Under the pieces are notes generated by a model. It was not told the origin of the DNA and searched no databases. It saw only the letters and a program-made list of their open reading frames with translations. Below, piece by piece: positions 7,097 through 14,528 of a stretch of DNA of 24,307 nt (its first letter is position 1; every line of letters starts with the position of its first letter). Both the position numbers and the translations under genes were made by a program. Where the stretch lies: contig JAZQEH010000097.1 in the NCBI GenBank assembly GCA_045538895.1, positions 1-24,307 on the forward strand, written 5' to 3'. The stretch is from UMGS902 sp045538895. Lineage in GTDB: Bacteria > Bacillota > Clostridia > Oscillospirales > CAG-272.

Positions 7097-8485
7097 ATGG
7101 AAGAATATACTTTTAATTCCGAAAACAATCATTCAATAAACACCGAAAACACCGAAGCCGTACAGACTGATGAAATCTCTGTACCTGAAACGGTGGAAGA
7201 AGTAAAAAAGCCCGCAAAGAAAAAGGGCGGTGCTAAAAAGTTTCTGCTCTCGCTTTGTGCTTTTGTAATAGTGGTAGGCATTTCGGCTTCAAGCGGATTT
7301 ATCGCCGCATACTACACAATAGAGAATCGGATCGATGAAATTGAAGACCGCTATGAGCATATTCTTGAAAACCTTGAAGACGACACCAAGCAAAGCACAA
7401 CCGTTGCGGACAGAAACGAATCCAACAAGTTTCATATAAATAATGAGGACAAAAACGCTCATTACGAAACCATTGCCTCTGCGCAGAGTGCCGCTGCAAA
7501 GGCTGAACAGTTGGCTGTTATCTCAAAACAGACCTCAAGCGGCGGATATACCGCAGTTGCTGCGGCCGTAAAGGACACCGTTGTTGAGATTACGACCGAA
7601 ATGGCGGCAAGCAGCTCATACTTCCAGCAATTTGTTCAGAGCGGTGCCGGTAGCGGTGTTATCATCAGTGATGAGGGACATATTATCACAAACCACCATG
7701 TTATTGACGGTGCTACCAAAATCACCGTAAGACTCACCTCAGGCGAGGAATACGTTGCACAGCTTATCGGCAGTGACGCGCAAGCGGACATCGCAGTGCT
7801 TAAGATCGACGTTAAAAACAAAATCACATATGCCGTAATCGGCGACAGCTCAAGACTTCTTGTCGGCGAAGAAGTACTCGCAATCGGCAACCCCCTCGGC
7901 GAACTTGGCGGCAGCGTTACAAACGGCATTATAAGTGCGCTTGACCGTGAGCTTACTATTGACGGACAGACCATGCGTTTGCTCCAGACCAATGCGGCAA
8001 TAAACCCCGGCAACTCCGGCGGCGGTCTTTTCAACATGAAGGGCGAGCTTGTGGCAATCGTTAACGCAAAATCATCCGGCACGGGCATTGAGGGACTCGG
8101 CTTTGCAATTCCGATTAACTACGCATACGAAATCGCAAACGAGCTTCTTACAAACGGCTACGTAAGCGGCAGACCTGCACTTGGTATTTCTTACTTTGAA
8201 ATAAACAACTACATGGATATCATGCGTTTCGGAGTTTCTGCATACGGCGTATATGTATATGACGGCGGCGAAACCGCATTGCAGAACGGTGACCGAATTA
8301 TCAGCTTCGGTGACTATGAAATATCCGACTCGGCAACACTTAAAAATGCAATTCAACAGTACAGAATCGGCGATAGCGTAGAAATGACGGTAGCAAGAAA
8401 AGGCAAATTCACCAAAATTACCGTAACTCTTATTGAAAGCAAGCCTCAGCAGTCAAACGAGCCGAAGCTTGAAATCAACCAATAA
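7097..8485 (+). CDS. Membrane-anchored HtrA/DegP-like serine protease with PDZ domain
   Basis: This is a surface quality-control protease of 462 residues. A lysine-rich cytoplasmic tail (35-48) is followed by one membrane segment (about 49-72) and a short acidic coiled-coil-like stretch (74-96), placing the catalytic part outside the cell. The trypsin-like domain spans about 150-345, with the complete triad His201 (TNHHV), Asp231 (ADIAVLK) and Ser307 (NPGNSGGGLF). A single PDZ domain (about 358-450) ends the protein; its binding region is rather divergent and lacks a clear GL-GV motif. GGAGG at 7086-7090 supports the start. The two-component genes behind it suggest a CssRS-like stress circuit, though that link is inference. 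Confidence 0.93.
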   Translation: MEEYTFNSENNHSINTENTEAVQTDEISVPETVEEVKKPAKKKGGAKKFLLSLCAFVIVVGISASSGFIAAYYTIENRIDEIEDRYEHILENLEDDTKQSTTVADRNESNKFHINNEDKNAHYETIASAQSAAAKAEQLAVISKQTSSGGYTAVAAAVKDTVVEITTEMAASSSYFQQFVQSGAGSGVIISDEGHIITNHHVIDGATKITVRLTSGEEYVAQLIGSDAQADIAVLKIDVKNKITYAVIGDSSRLLVGEEVLAIGNPLGELGGSVTNGIISALDRELTIDGQTMRLLQTNAAINPGNSGGGLFNMKGELVAIVNAKSSGTGIEGLGFAIPINYAYEIANELLTNGYVSGRPALGISYFEINNYMDIMRFGVSAYGVYVYDGGETALQNGDRIISFGDYEISDSATLKNAIQQYRIGDSVEMTVARKGKFTKITVTLIESKPQQSNEPKLEINQ

Positions 8486-8486
8486 T

Positions 8487-8517
8487 AAAAACGCCCCTCG
8501 CAAAAAGGGGCGTTTTT
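8487..8517 (+). terminator. Intrinsic terminator after the HtrA gene
   Basis: AAAAACGCCCCT (8487-8498) pairs with AGGGGCGTTTTT (8506-8517) around a seven-base loop. It lies two bases behind the protease stop and only 21 bases before the response regulator start. With no room for a normal promoter behind it, the two-component genes depend on readthrough or a promoter inside htrA. Confidence 0.9.
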
Positions 8518-8538
8518 GCAAATATCAAGGAGAATTCA

Positions 8539-9216
8539 ATGTATAGCATTTTAGTAGTAGACGATGAAGAAAAAATCCGTGAGCTTATAGGCAAATATGC
8601 AAAATTTGAAGGTCACTCGGTTGACTTTGCAAATGACGGTATGGAGGCGGTTGAAAAAAGCCGTGAAAACGACTATGACATAATCATCATGGACATCATG
8701 ATGCCGAATCTCGACGGCTTCTCTGCTTGCCGTGAAATACGCAAAAAGAGTGATGTCCCGATTCTTATGCTCTCTGCACGCGGCGAGGAATACGACAAAA
8801 TCAACGGCTTTGAGCTTGGAATTGATGACTACGTTGTAAAGCCTTTCTCCCCCAAAGAACTGATGCTCCGCATCGAAGCCATTATGAAACGCAGTCAGAA
8901 AGGCTCGCCTGCGGCAGACGCAGACATTTACACAAGCCGCGGTCTTGAGGTTAACTTTACGGCTCGCAGAGTTTACGTTGACGGTGAGGAGGTAAACCTT
9001 TCACCCAAAGAATACGACCTCCTCTTTTATATGATAAAGAACAAGAACATCGCCCTGACACGTGAAAAGCTTATCAACAAGGTATGGGGCTACGAGTTCT
9101 ATGGCGGCGACCGCACACTTGATACACATATCAAGCTCCTCCGCAAAAGCCTCGGCAAGTATGCCTCATACATTATAACACTCAGAAGCGTTGGATACAG
9201 ATACAATGATGACTAA
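8539..9216 (+). CDS. OmpR/PhoB-family response regulator
   Basis: The 225-residue protein has a receiver domain (1 to about 120) with the acidic pair Asp8-Asp9, the phospho-acceptor Asp52 (IIIMDIMMP), Ser79 and Lys101 (VVKPF). The winged-helix DNA-binding domain (about 130-225) has the PKEYDLLFYM, LTREKLINKVWGYEF, DTHIKLLRKSLG and LRSVGYRY signatures. GGAG at 8529-8532 supports the start. Its 3' end overlaps the kinase gene by 11 bases, so the pair are cognate partners. The preceding HtrA gene suggests an envelope-stress regulon; the actual targets cannot be read from the sequence. Confidence 0.95.
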   Translation: MYSILVVDDEEKIRELIGKYAKFEGHSVDFANDGMEAVEKSRENDYDIIIMDIMMPNLDGFSACREIRKKSDVPILMLSARGEEYDKINGFELGIDDYVVKPFSPKELMLRIEAIMKRSQKGSPAADADIYTSRGLEVNFTARRVYVDGEEVNLSPKEYDLLFYMIKNKNIALTREKLINKVWGYEFYGGDRTLDTHIKLLRKSLGKYASYIITLRSVGYRYNDD

Positions 9217-10675
9217 TAAAACGAACTCAAAACGCATGAGAAAGAAGATGAGGCTACGCTCAAAGCTTTTCACCGCTCTTATTGCGTTTGCAATGATTAT
9301 TCTGCTTTTACTTTGGGGATTTCAGGTGCTTATGCTTGACACTACCTATTACCAGCTTACAAAAAGCAGAATGTCAAGCGTGGCAAATCAAATTGAAATG
9401 CTTTACACCGACACCGATACCGACAAAAGTTTTTCGCAAAACATCACTGCCCTTGCACTTAACAATGAGTTTTGCATTTATATTTTTGACAAAAACGGCT
9501 CTCCCATTGCAAATGCACATCCCACAAGCGGATGCATAATTCACAGTATAAACAGCGAAAAGCTCACCGAGCTATATCACAATTCACTTGAAAGCGGCGG
9601 CGAATATTTTCACCGTGCCAATATGAACGGCTTCAAGGACGGAGAAAAACGGCCTTTTTTCAAGCGTGACATCTATAGTGTGCGTGACAGAATATTGAAC
9701 GTCAGCGTAAAAGATACTCCGCAAGGTACTTTGATTATAATGCTCGACTCTGCGATATCTCCCGTCAACGTGATAAAAACTGCACTTACATTCCAGCTTA
9801 TTATTACAACCATTATTACGGCAATTTCCGCCGCTTTGATAGCGAATATTTTGGCTAAAAAGCTGTCGCAACCCATATCCGACGTTAACCGTGCCGCAAA
9901 GCGGCTGACCGCAGGCGAATACGATGTAAAGTTTACGGGTAACGGTTACCGTGAGATCTATGAGCTTTCGGACACGCTTAACCAGACTGCAAAGGATTTA
10001 AACAAAACCGACAAGCTTCAAAAGGAGCTTATTGCAAACATCTCGCACGACCTGCGTACACCGCTTACGCTTATCACGGGTTATTGCGAAATGATGCGTG
10101 ACATCGAGGGCGAAAACAATGCCGAGAACATGCAGGTTGTTATTGATGAAACCGCACGTCTTTCCTCACTTGTAAACGACCTTGTTGACCTTTCAAAGTA
10201 TCAGGGCAACACAGAGGTTTTGGACATTGAAGAATTTGACATTGACATGCTGCTTATCGAAACTGCCAACCGCTACCGCAAGCTGATGCAGGATAAAGAT
10301 TACACTTTCGTTTACGAAAGCATAGGCGAACGAATTGTAAAGTGCGACAAAAAACGCATCTTGCAGGTGATTTACAATCTTATCAACAATGCTATCAACT
10401 ATTCGGGCGAAGACAAAACCGTAATAATCGAAACATTGATTACCGATAGCGGCAAAACACGCATTGAAATAACCGACCACGGCGAGGGCATTTCCAAGGA
10501 GGATTTGCCGTATATCTTTGACCGGTATTACAAGGTTGACAAGGTGCATAAACGTGCCGTTACAGGTACGGGACTCGGACTCTCCATTGTCAAGGGAATT
10601 CTTGAAAAGCACGGTGCAACCTACGGCGTCAGAAGCGAAGTCGGCACGGGAAGTACGTTCTATTTTGAAATATAA
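9206..10675 (+). CDS. Membrane sensor histidine kinase
   Basis: Partner of the preceding regulator, 489 residues from the ATG at 9206. The next ATG at 9209 is equally possible, and a TTG at 9191 would add five residues. Membrane segments at about 20-44 and 194-217 enclose an extracellular sensor region of about 150 residues. A HAMP linker (about 218-267), HisKA with LIANISHDLRTPLT (phospho-His281) and an HATPase domain with the N-box NLINNAINYS, DHGEGI and GTGLGLSIV follow. The layout resembles the PhoR/CssS/ResE class. It is followed by a strong terminator. Confidence 0.94.
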   Translation: MMTNKTNSKRMRKKMRLRSKLFTALIAFAMIILLLLWGFQVLMLDTTYYQLTKSRMSSVANQIEMLYTDTDTDKSFSQNITALALNNEFCIYIFDKNGSPIANAHPTSGCIIHSINSEKLTELYHNSLESGGEYFHRANMNGFKDGEKRPFFKRDIYSVRDRILNVSVKDTPQGTLIIMLDSAISPVNVIKTALTFQLIITTIITAISAALIANILAKKLSQPISDVNRAAKRLTAGEYDVKFTGNGYREIYELSDTLNQTAKDLNKTDKLQKELIANISHDLRTPLTLITGYCEMMRDIEGENNAENMQVVIDETARLSSLVNDLVDLSKYQGNTEVLDIEEFDIDMLLIETANRYRKLMQDKDYTFVYESIGERIVKCDKKRILQVIYNLINNAINYSGEDKTVIIETLITDSGKTRIEITDHGEGISKEDLPYIFDRYYKVDKVHKRAVTGTGLGLSIVKGILEKHGATYGVRSEVGTGSTFYFEI

Positions 10676-10676
10676 G

Positions 10677-10713
10677 AAAAAGCATGCAAAGGAAAACCTT
10701 TGCATGCTTTTTT
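10677..10713 (+). terminator. Intrinsic terminator of the two-component operon
   Basis: A 16-base stem, AAAAAGCATGCAAAGG (10677-10692) with CCTTTGCATGC plus T residues (10697-10712), closes on an AAAA loop and continues into a run of six T. It begins three bases after the kinase stop. Confidence 0.92.
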
Positions 10714-10737
10714 ACGTGAGATGAGGGATAATAGCCC

Positions 10738-11076
10738 CTACGGGCCAAAATATAAGTATAATGCCACTACTACCCAATAACCAAAACTGTCCGATATCAT
10801 AGATATTTTTATGTAAGAAATTGCACCCACAAGCAAAACTGAAATCGGCATCAGGTATTTTATATTTTTGTTTTTAAATGTTTTAAATACAGAATATCCT
10901 ATTGAGCATAAAGATGTCAGGATTAATAACACAAACAATATTGGCGTTACTGCTCCAATAAATACTTGTACACCTAAAGGCACGCTATTTTCCATTTTAA
11001 CACATAACACCAATAGCGGATCTGTAACAAAGAAAAAGGCAGTAACGAAAGTATTTATCAACCACAATTTCTTCAT
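10738..11076 (-). CDS. Small multi-pass membrane protein of unknown function
   Basis: I do not recognise this 112-residue protein. It is strongly hydrophobic, with three to four candidate membrane segments: a first that can double as a signal anchor (about 4-27), then about 35-61, 73-91 and 97-110. A short basic loop, KTFKNKNIKY, separates the second and third. CGGAG is spaced correctly before the start, which supports real translation. The last codons and the TAG stop are formed by GGCCCGTAGGGGC, a motif resembling the arms of the window's hairpin repeats, so the C-terminus may have been cut short by a repeat fragment. Codon use is more AT-rich than its neighbours. Confidence 0.6.
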   Translation of the reverse strand: MKKLWLINTFVTAFFFVTDPLLVLCVKMENSVPLGVQVFIGAVTPILFVLLILTSLCSIGYSVFKTFKNKNIKYLMPISVLLVGAISYIKISMISDSFGYWVVVALYLYFGP

Positions 11077-11108
11077 GATAAACTCCGGTATATTATAGTT
11101 TGTTTATA

Positions 11109-11266
11109 TAAATTAATGTTTATGGTATTAAAATCCTGTTTTTCGGGCGGACATGTGCCGACCGAAAAACTCCTTAAAAACCGCGAGCGGTGAGCGAGAC
11201 GCGAGTGAACGGTTTTGCAACCACTTGAAAATGCTTGCATTTTCAAGTGAGAAAAACAATAATTTA
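11109..11266. repeat. Hairpin element with shared TAAATTA terminus, copy B
   Basis: The left end TAAATTAATGTTTATGG (11109-11125) is identical over 17 bases to the right terminus of the repeat at 1-143, and the right end on the minus strand begins TAAATTATTG. The interior differs. GTTTTTCGG/CCGAAAAAC (11138-11146, 11162-11170) encloses an ACATGT-centred hairpin, an AAAACCG/CGGTTTT stem follows, and a near-perfect palindrome (11222-11249) has 13-base arms CACTTGAAAATGC and GCATTTTCAAGTG. The palindrome and the AAAACCG/CGGTTTT stem recur in opposite orientation at 23237-23345. It fills the gap between the small membrane gene and the DUF4173 gene, and its outermost TAA is the DUF4173 stop. Confidence 0.78.
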
Positions 11267-12757
11267 CCTTCCTAAAAACTTATCAAGCTTGCCTTTTGCA
11301 TACCATTCGGCGAGATTGAAACGGCGGAACTCGCTACTTCTTTCGTCCCTTGCTCTATCTTTTATAAACGTCCACGCCACGGAAGAAACTTTCTCATTTT
11401 CATCCTCGGTAAGCTTTATCAGCGGCTCTGTGCCGTAAGCACCGCAATCATAATGCAGATAGAACACGTCGATGCTCTCATGCATACCGCTTTCATACGC
11501 ATTTATATTATACGATGCTATTATCGAATGAGGGTCAAAAATGGCAAATACCGACATTATGATACACGCCGCCGCAATCATAACGCTTATATGCGCAAAC
11601 TTCGGTTTGAACACCTTGATTATCATGGCTGCAAACACGAAAAACAGGAAAAGCATAAAAATCGAGGTGCCGAGCCTCAAAAACGTCAAACCGTAATTCC
11701 TGATATACATAAACATTTTTGCAATGGCGACTATGATAAGGAATATTGAAAAAGAACTGATAAATACCGAGAGAAGACGTGTTACAAACGGCACTTCCCC
11801 ATTTTTGTCACGGTCGGTTTTTGCCATTGCAACGGCAAGCAGCAGAAAGTTGATTATACAAATCACGCACATTTCGCCAAAGCCTCGGCGAGCATATTCT
11901 GAATACGTGTATGCCTTTGGAAGAAGCCCTGCAAAGCCACCGAAAATGTATGAAAACTGTGTGATGATGAAAAACAGATATATAATTGCAACAACTGTAA
12001 GAATAGTGTTTACAAACAGCGAGTCAATTCCCTTTTTCACATCCTGCTTGCTCTCGGTTTCGGTATAAAGCTTTTTCTTCACCGCAAAAAGCGTGGTGAA
12101 AAGAATAAAGAAATATACGATTCCAAAGAAAAGCGTGTTCGGCAGCTCGGTAAAATCGAAGTTGAATGCGTCAATAAAGCCCTCGAAAGCGGCATCTGCA
12201 TACATAAGCAGAAAAATAAGAATTGCCGCAAGCGGAATTACACATAAAAGCGCAAGTACAACTCTGGCAAGCTTTGCACCTACACCGCTTTTTTTACTCG
12301 CTACCGAGCGTGCGGTTTTAGGTGCGTTTGCCATGCCAACGCTGAATACAAGGAAAAACGGTGAAACAATAACCTTGAAGCTGTTAAGCCATTTGTTTTT
12401 AAACTCGCATGACGAGATAAAAAACACGGATACTGAAAACGCAAGGAAGAAAAGCTTGAAAAAACTGAAATAGTTTTCATCATGGATGAAAAAGCTTGCA
12501 GAAATAATAAAAGATGCAATAAGACTTATATATGAAATAAAAGAAAACTGAAGTCTGTCTTTGAGATACACAACCGCACCGGCAAGCAGTGCAATAAAGA
12601 CAAGAGCAAATTCCGCACAAAATGAATAAGCGGTTGAATGAGCCAGAAAGAGCGAAAGTATGAAGAATATGCCGAGAAATACATAGTCACGCAGAGTCAC
12701 CTCAATGGGCGGCTCTTTTTTAGGTTCGGGTGTAGCCGAAATGTTTTGATTATTCAT
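11264..12757 (-). CDS. DUF4153/DUF4173 polytopic membrane protein
   Basis: This 497-residue protein begins with a short proline-rich cytoplasmic tail, then has about eleven to thirteen hydrophobic segments. A soluble C-terminal part of about 80 residues (from roughly 418) is rich in acidic residues and tryptophan. The segment YSEYARRGFGEM is characteristic of the DUF4153/DUF4173 families. No enzymatic motif is visible and the function is unknown. It starts inside the XRE gene (eight-base overlap), with AAGGAGG as ribosome binding site, so it is co-translated with that regulator and the DUF2975 gene. The stop codon belongs to the terminal repeat of the adjoining element. Confidence 0.82.
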   Translation of the reverse strand: MNNQNISATPEPKKEPPIEVTLRDYVFLGIFFILSLFLAHSTAYSFCAEFALVFIALLAGAVVYLKDRLQFSFISYISLIASFIISASFFIHDENYFSFFKLFFLAFSVSVFFISSCEFKNKWLNSFKVIVSPFFLVFSVGMANAPKTARSVASKKSGVGAKLARVVLALLCVIPLAAILIFLLMYADAAFEGFIDAFNFDFTELPNTLFFGIVYFFILFTTLFAVKKKLYTETESKQDVKKGIDSLFVNTILTVVAIIYLFFIITQFSYIFGGFAGLLPKAYTYSEYARRGFGEMCVICIINFLLLAVAMAKTDRDKNGEVPFVTRLLSVFISSFSIFLIIVAIAKMFMYIRNYGLTFLRLGTSIFMLFLFFVFAAMIIKVFKPKFAHISVMIAAACIIMSVFAIFDPHSIIASYNINAYESGMHESIDVFYLHYDCGAYGTEPLIKLTEDENEKVSSVAWTFIKDRARDERSSEFRRFNLAEWYAKGKLDKFLGR

Positions 12758-12968
12758 CTGTATCCTCCTTTACGTATTCTAAAATGTCGCCCGGCTGGCA
12801 GCCGAGTGTTTCGCAAATTGCTTCAAGCGTGGAAAAGCGGATTGCCTTTGCCTTGCCGGTTTTAAGAATCGACAGATTTGCCTGCGTTATGCCGATTTTT
12901 TCGGCAAGTGTGCCTGACGAAATTTTGTTTTTCGCCATCTCAACATCAAGATTTATCCGTATAGCCAT
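12750..12968 (-). CDS. YozG-like XRE-family helix-turn-helix regulator
   Basis: This 72-residue single-domain Cro/C1-type DNA-binding protein has the HTH at about 20-50 (TLAEKIGITQANLSILKTGKAKAIRFSTLEAICETLGCQPGDIL), typical of the small HTH_26/YozG group. It has no sensor domain. The gene is preceded by AGGAGG, which overlaps the DUF2975 stop codon, and it overlaps the next gene by eight bases. Small regulators of this group commonly sit beside DUF2975 membrane proteins, for example yoaS/yozG in Bacillus. Autoregulation of the three-gene operon is the simplest role. Confidence 0.92.
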   Translation of the reverse strand: MAIRINLDVEMAKNKISSGTLAEKIGITQANLSILKTGKAKAIRFSTLEAICETLGCQPGDILEYVKEDTDE

Positions 12969-12977
12969 AATTACCTC

Positions 12978-13421
12978 CTACACTGTCATGTCATTTTCAT
13001 CTTTGATAATGACCGCAGCTGCAAAACAGTTTTTAACCACACGCACTATAAGCACCATGAATGCCGCCAGAGCCGCAAGCAGGTAGAAAGGCATGTAGAA
13101 ATAGCCGGCAACTGCAAAAACAAGCGTTGCAAGTGCAAGCAGAATTGATATTGCACGAAGCAATTTTACGTTTTCGGTGATAAAAACGTTGTCGCTTACT
13201 ATGTTCAAAAGCACCCTTATAAGGCAGAAAAGCACGCCTGCCGCAAGAGGCAGAATCGTGTAAAACGTAATCACTATGGGCTTGAAAATCGCTTCGGGAC
13301 GGTAAAAATGCGAAATGAACATTTTAGTTAATATCGGTGCGGTAAATGCAAGTAAAAGCAATACCGCAGAAAGTAAAAAGGCGGTTATAAGTGAGGTTAT
13401 TACGCTTGGATTGTTTTTCAT
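12978..13421 (-). CDS. DUF2975 membrane protein
   Basis: A 147-residue protein with four hydrophobic segments at about 8-33, 47-70, 87-105 and 109-127. Between the second and third lies NIVSDNVFITENVKLLRAIS, a signature of the DUF2975 (YoaS-like) family, and VRVVKNCFAAAVIIKDENDMTV is the expected short cytoplasmic tail. Function is unknown. It is the first gene of the DUF2975-XRE-DUF4173 operon and has its own promoter and an AAAGGA ribosome binding site. The membrane protein may sense or sequester the small regulator, but nothing in the sequence proves this. Confidence 0.86.
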   Translation of the reverse strand: MKNNPSVITSLITAFLLSAVLLLLAFTAPILTKMFISHFYRPEAIFKPIVITFYTILPLAAGVLFCLIRVLLNIVSDNVFITENVKLLRAISILLALATLVFAVAGYFYMPFYLLAALAAFMVLIVRVVKNCFAAAVIIKDENDMTV

Positions 13422-13456
13422 GGTAAAAAAGTCCTTTCAAGTATGTTTTCACCTAT

Positions 13457-13485
13457 AGATTAGCACATATTTTATCGTTTGTCAA
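13457..13485 (-). promoter_or_regulatory. Promoter of the DUF2975-XRE-DUF4173 operon
   Basis: Reading the minus strand, TTGACA (13485-13480), a 17-base spacer and TAATCT (13462-13457) preceded by an extended TGC form a strong SigA-type promoter. It lies about 35 bases before the DUF2975 start. Confidence 0.82.
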
Positions 13486-13527
13486 TAAAAATATCACGAA
13501 AAACGAATATTTTTTATTGAAATATGA

Positions 13528-13562
13528 AAAGCCTTGCAAAACAAACTGTTTTGCAAGGCTTT
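13528..13562 (-). terminator. Hairpin terminator downstream of the phosphatase gene
   Basis: AAAGCCTTGCAAAACA (13528-13543) pairs over 16 bases with TGTTTTGCAAGGCTTT (13547-13562), loop AAC. The stem end supplies TTTT in the minus direction, fitting termination of the phosphatase transcript after it has crossed the repeat at 13571-13729. It also insulates the promoter at 13457-13485. Confidence 0.8.
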
Positions 13563-13570
13563 GTTGTCGG

Positions 13571-13729
13571 TAAAATAGATTATTGTTTATGTTGCGGCTA
13601 CGCACCTACATCGTAGGGCGGGGGTTTATCTCCCGCCGCAAGCCATAATTAGATGTTGTGCAGGCGGCAGGAGCAAGCCCCTGCCCTACGGATTTGTGGT
13701 TCACATTTCACCAACGCAAACTGATTTTA
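13571..13729. repeat. Hairpin element with GTAGGGC arms and TAAAAT-type ends
   Basis: The left end TAAAATAGATTATTGTTTATG (13571-13591) contains the ATTATTGTTTATG piece of the shared terminus; the right end on the minus strand reads TAAAATCAGTTTGCG. The core arms, GTAGGGCGGGGG...CCCGCCG (13613-13638) and CGGCAGGAGC...CTGCCCTAC (13665-13689), are imperfect inverted copies. They have the same layout as the GTAGGGGA repeats but a different sequence, so this is a related subfamily. It fills nearly all of the non-coding DNA between 13571 and the phosphatase stop; apart from this and the terminator, the 305-base gap 13422-13726 holds only the promoter. Confidence 0.72.
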
Positions 13730-14428
13730 TTCTACATAAAACTCTTCCATATCGTCAAGGCGGAGGCAGCCGAGCGGAAGTCCGTAAGCGGCACCGCAAT
13801 CAATAGCTATTGTGCCGTTAAGCTTCCATATCTTGCCCTTGCTTGACGGATTTATCTCCACCGTGGGAGTGTGTCCCACAACCAAAGTCTTGTTATCAAA
13901 ATACACCTTTGACCAATCGGGACACTCGTGAACAAGCTCCTCAACGTCATAGTCATCCATTTCACGTGACTTTGAGAAATTGTCAAGTCCTGCATGAACT
14001 AGCACAAAGGTCTTGCCGCCCACCTCAATCTCCTCATAGGGCATAAACTCCTCGAGGTACTCGACAACCCATTCCCTGTCCTGCTTATCGAGTTCACGGA
14101 ACGCACGTACGGTTTCCTGACCGCCGTTTTTGCCCCACTTCATAAAGTTCTGCATAGTTTCAGCATCAAAGCCTGCAATGGCCTTTTCGCTGAAATCGCC
14201 CGCAAGCTTTGCAAGCAAAGGTGCCGCAAGTTCCTCATGCTCACCGAGAATCGGGTAAACGTTAGGGCGTGAGGACATGTCAAGCAGAATCTTAAACGAA
14301 TCCTCGCCAAAATCAATAACGTCACCGAGAACGAAAAGCACGTCCCTGTTTTCATCAAGTTTGATTAAATCAAGCATTTTTATATAACGGTCATAATCTC
14401 CGTGGATATCCGAAATTACATATGTCAT
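13727..14428 (-). CDS. PPP-like metallophosphoesterase with altered metal-site motif
   Basis: This 233-residue calcineurin-like phosphoesterase resembles the bacterial PrpA/ApaH serine/threonine-phosphatase group. Conserved pieces are SDIHGDYD (Asp7, His9), GDVID (Asp36), LVHAGLD (His145) and VVGHTPT (His186). Two usual signatures are altered: GNHE is GEHE (Asn to Glu63), and GDxVDRG is GDVIDFG, losing the arginine of the DRG element. I take the ATG at 14428, because AAGGAGG precedes it with good spacing; an in-frame ATG at 14464 would place that site inside the gene. Substrate unknown. It is transcribed alone from its own promoter. Confidence 0.87.
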   Translation of the reverse strand: MTYVISDIHGDYDRYIKMLDLIKLDENRDVLFVLGDVIDFGEDSFKILLDMSSRPNVYPILGEHEELAAPLLAKLAGDFSEKAIAGFDAETMQNFMKWGKNGGQETVRAFRELDKQDREWVVEYLEEFMPYEEIEVGGKTFVLVHAGLDNFSKSREMDDYDVEELVHECPDWSKVYFDNKTLVVGHTPTVEINPSSKGKIWKLNGTIAIDCGAAYGLPLGCLRLDDMEEFYVE

Positions 14429-14454
14429 AAGCCATCCTCCTTTTTTGCCTTTAT

Positions 14455-14483
14455 ATTTTACCACATTGAGGTATCGAAAACAA
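14455..14483 (-). promoter_or_regulatory. Promoter of the metallophosphoesterase gene
   Basis: On the minus strand TTGTTT (14483-14478), 17 bases, then TAAAAT (14460-14455) with an extended TGG directly before it. It lies about 27 bases upstream of the chosen ATG, which also supports that start over the in-frame ATG at 14464. Confidence 0.65.
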
Positions 14484-14493
14484 GCGAAAAATG

Positions 14494-14525
14494 AAATGGA
14501 CTGTAAAGTTTTTTACAGTCCATTT
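14494..14525 (-). terminator. Terminator of the GH43-dockerin gene
   Basis: AAATGGACTGTAAA (14494-14507) pairs perfectly with TTTACAGTCCATTT (14512-14525) around a four-base loop. It lies three bases beyond the GH43 stop and is followed in the minus direction by a T-rich stretch. Confidence 0.85.
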
Positions 14526-14528
14526 TAA

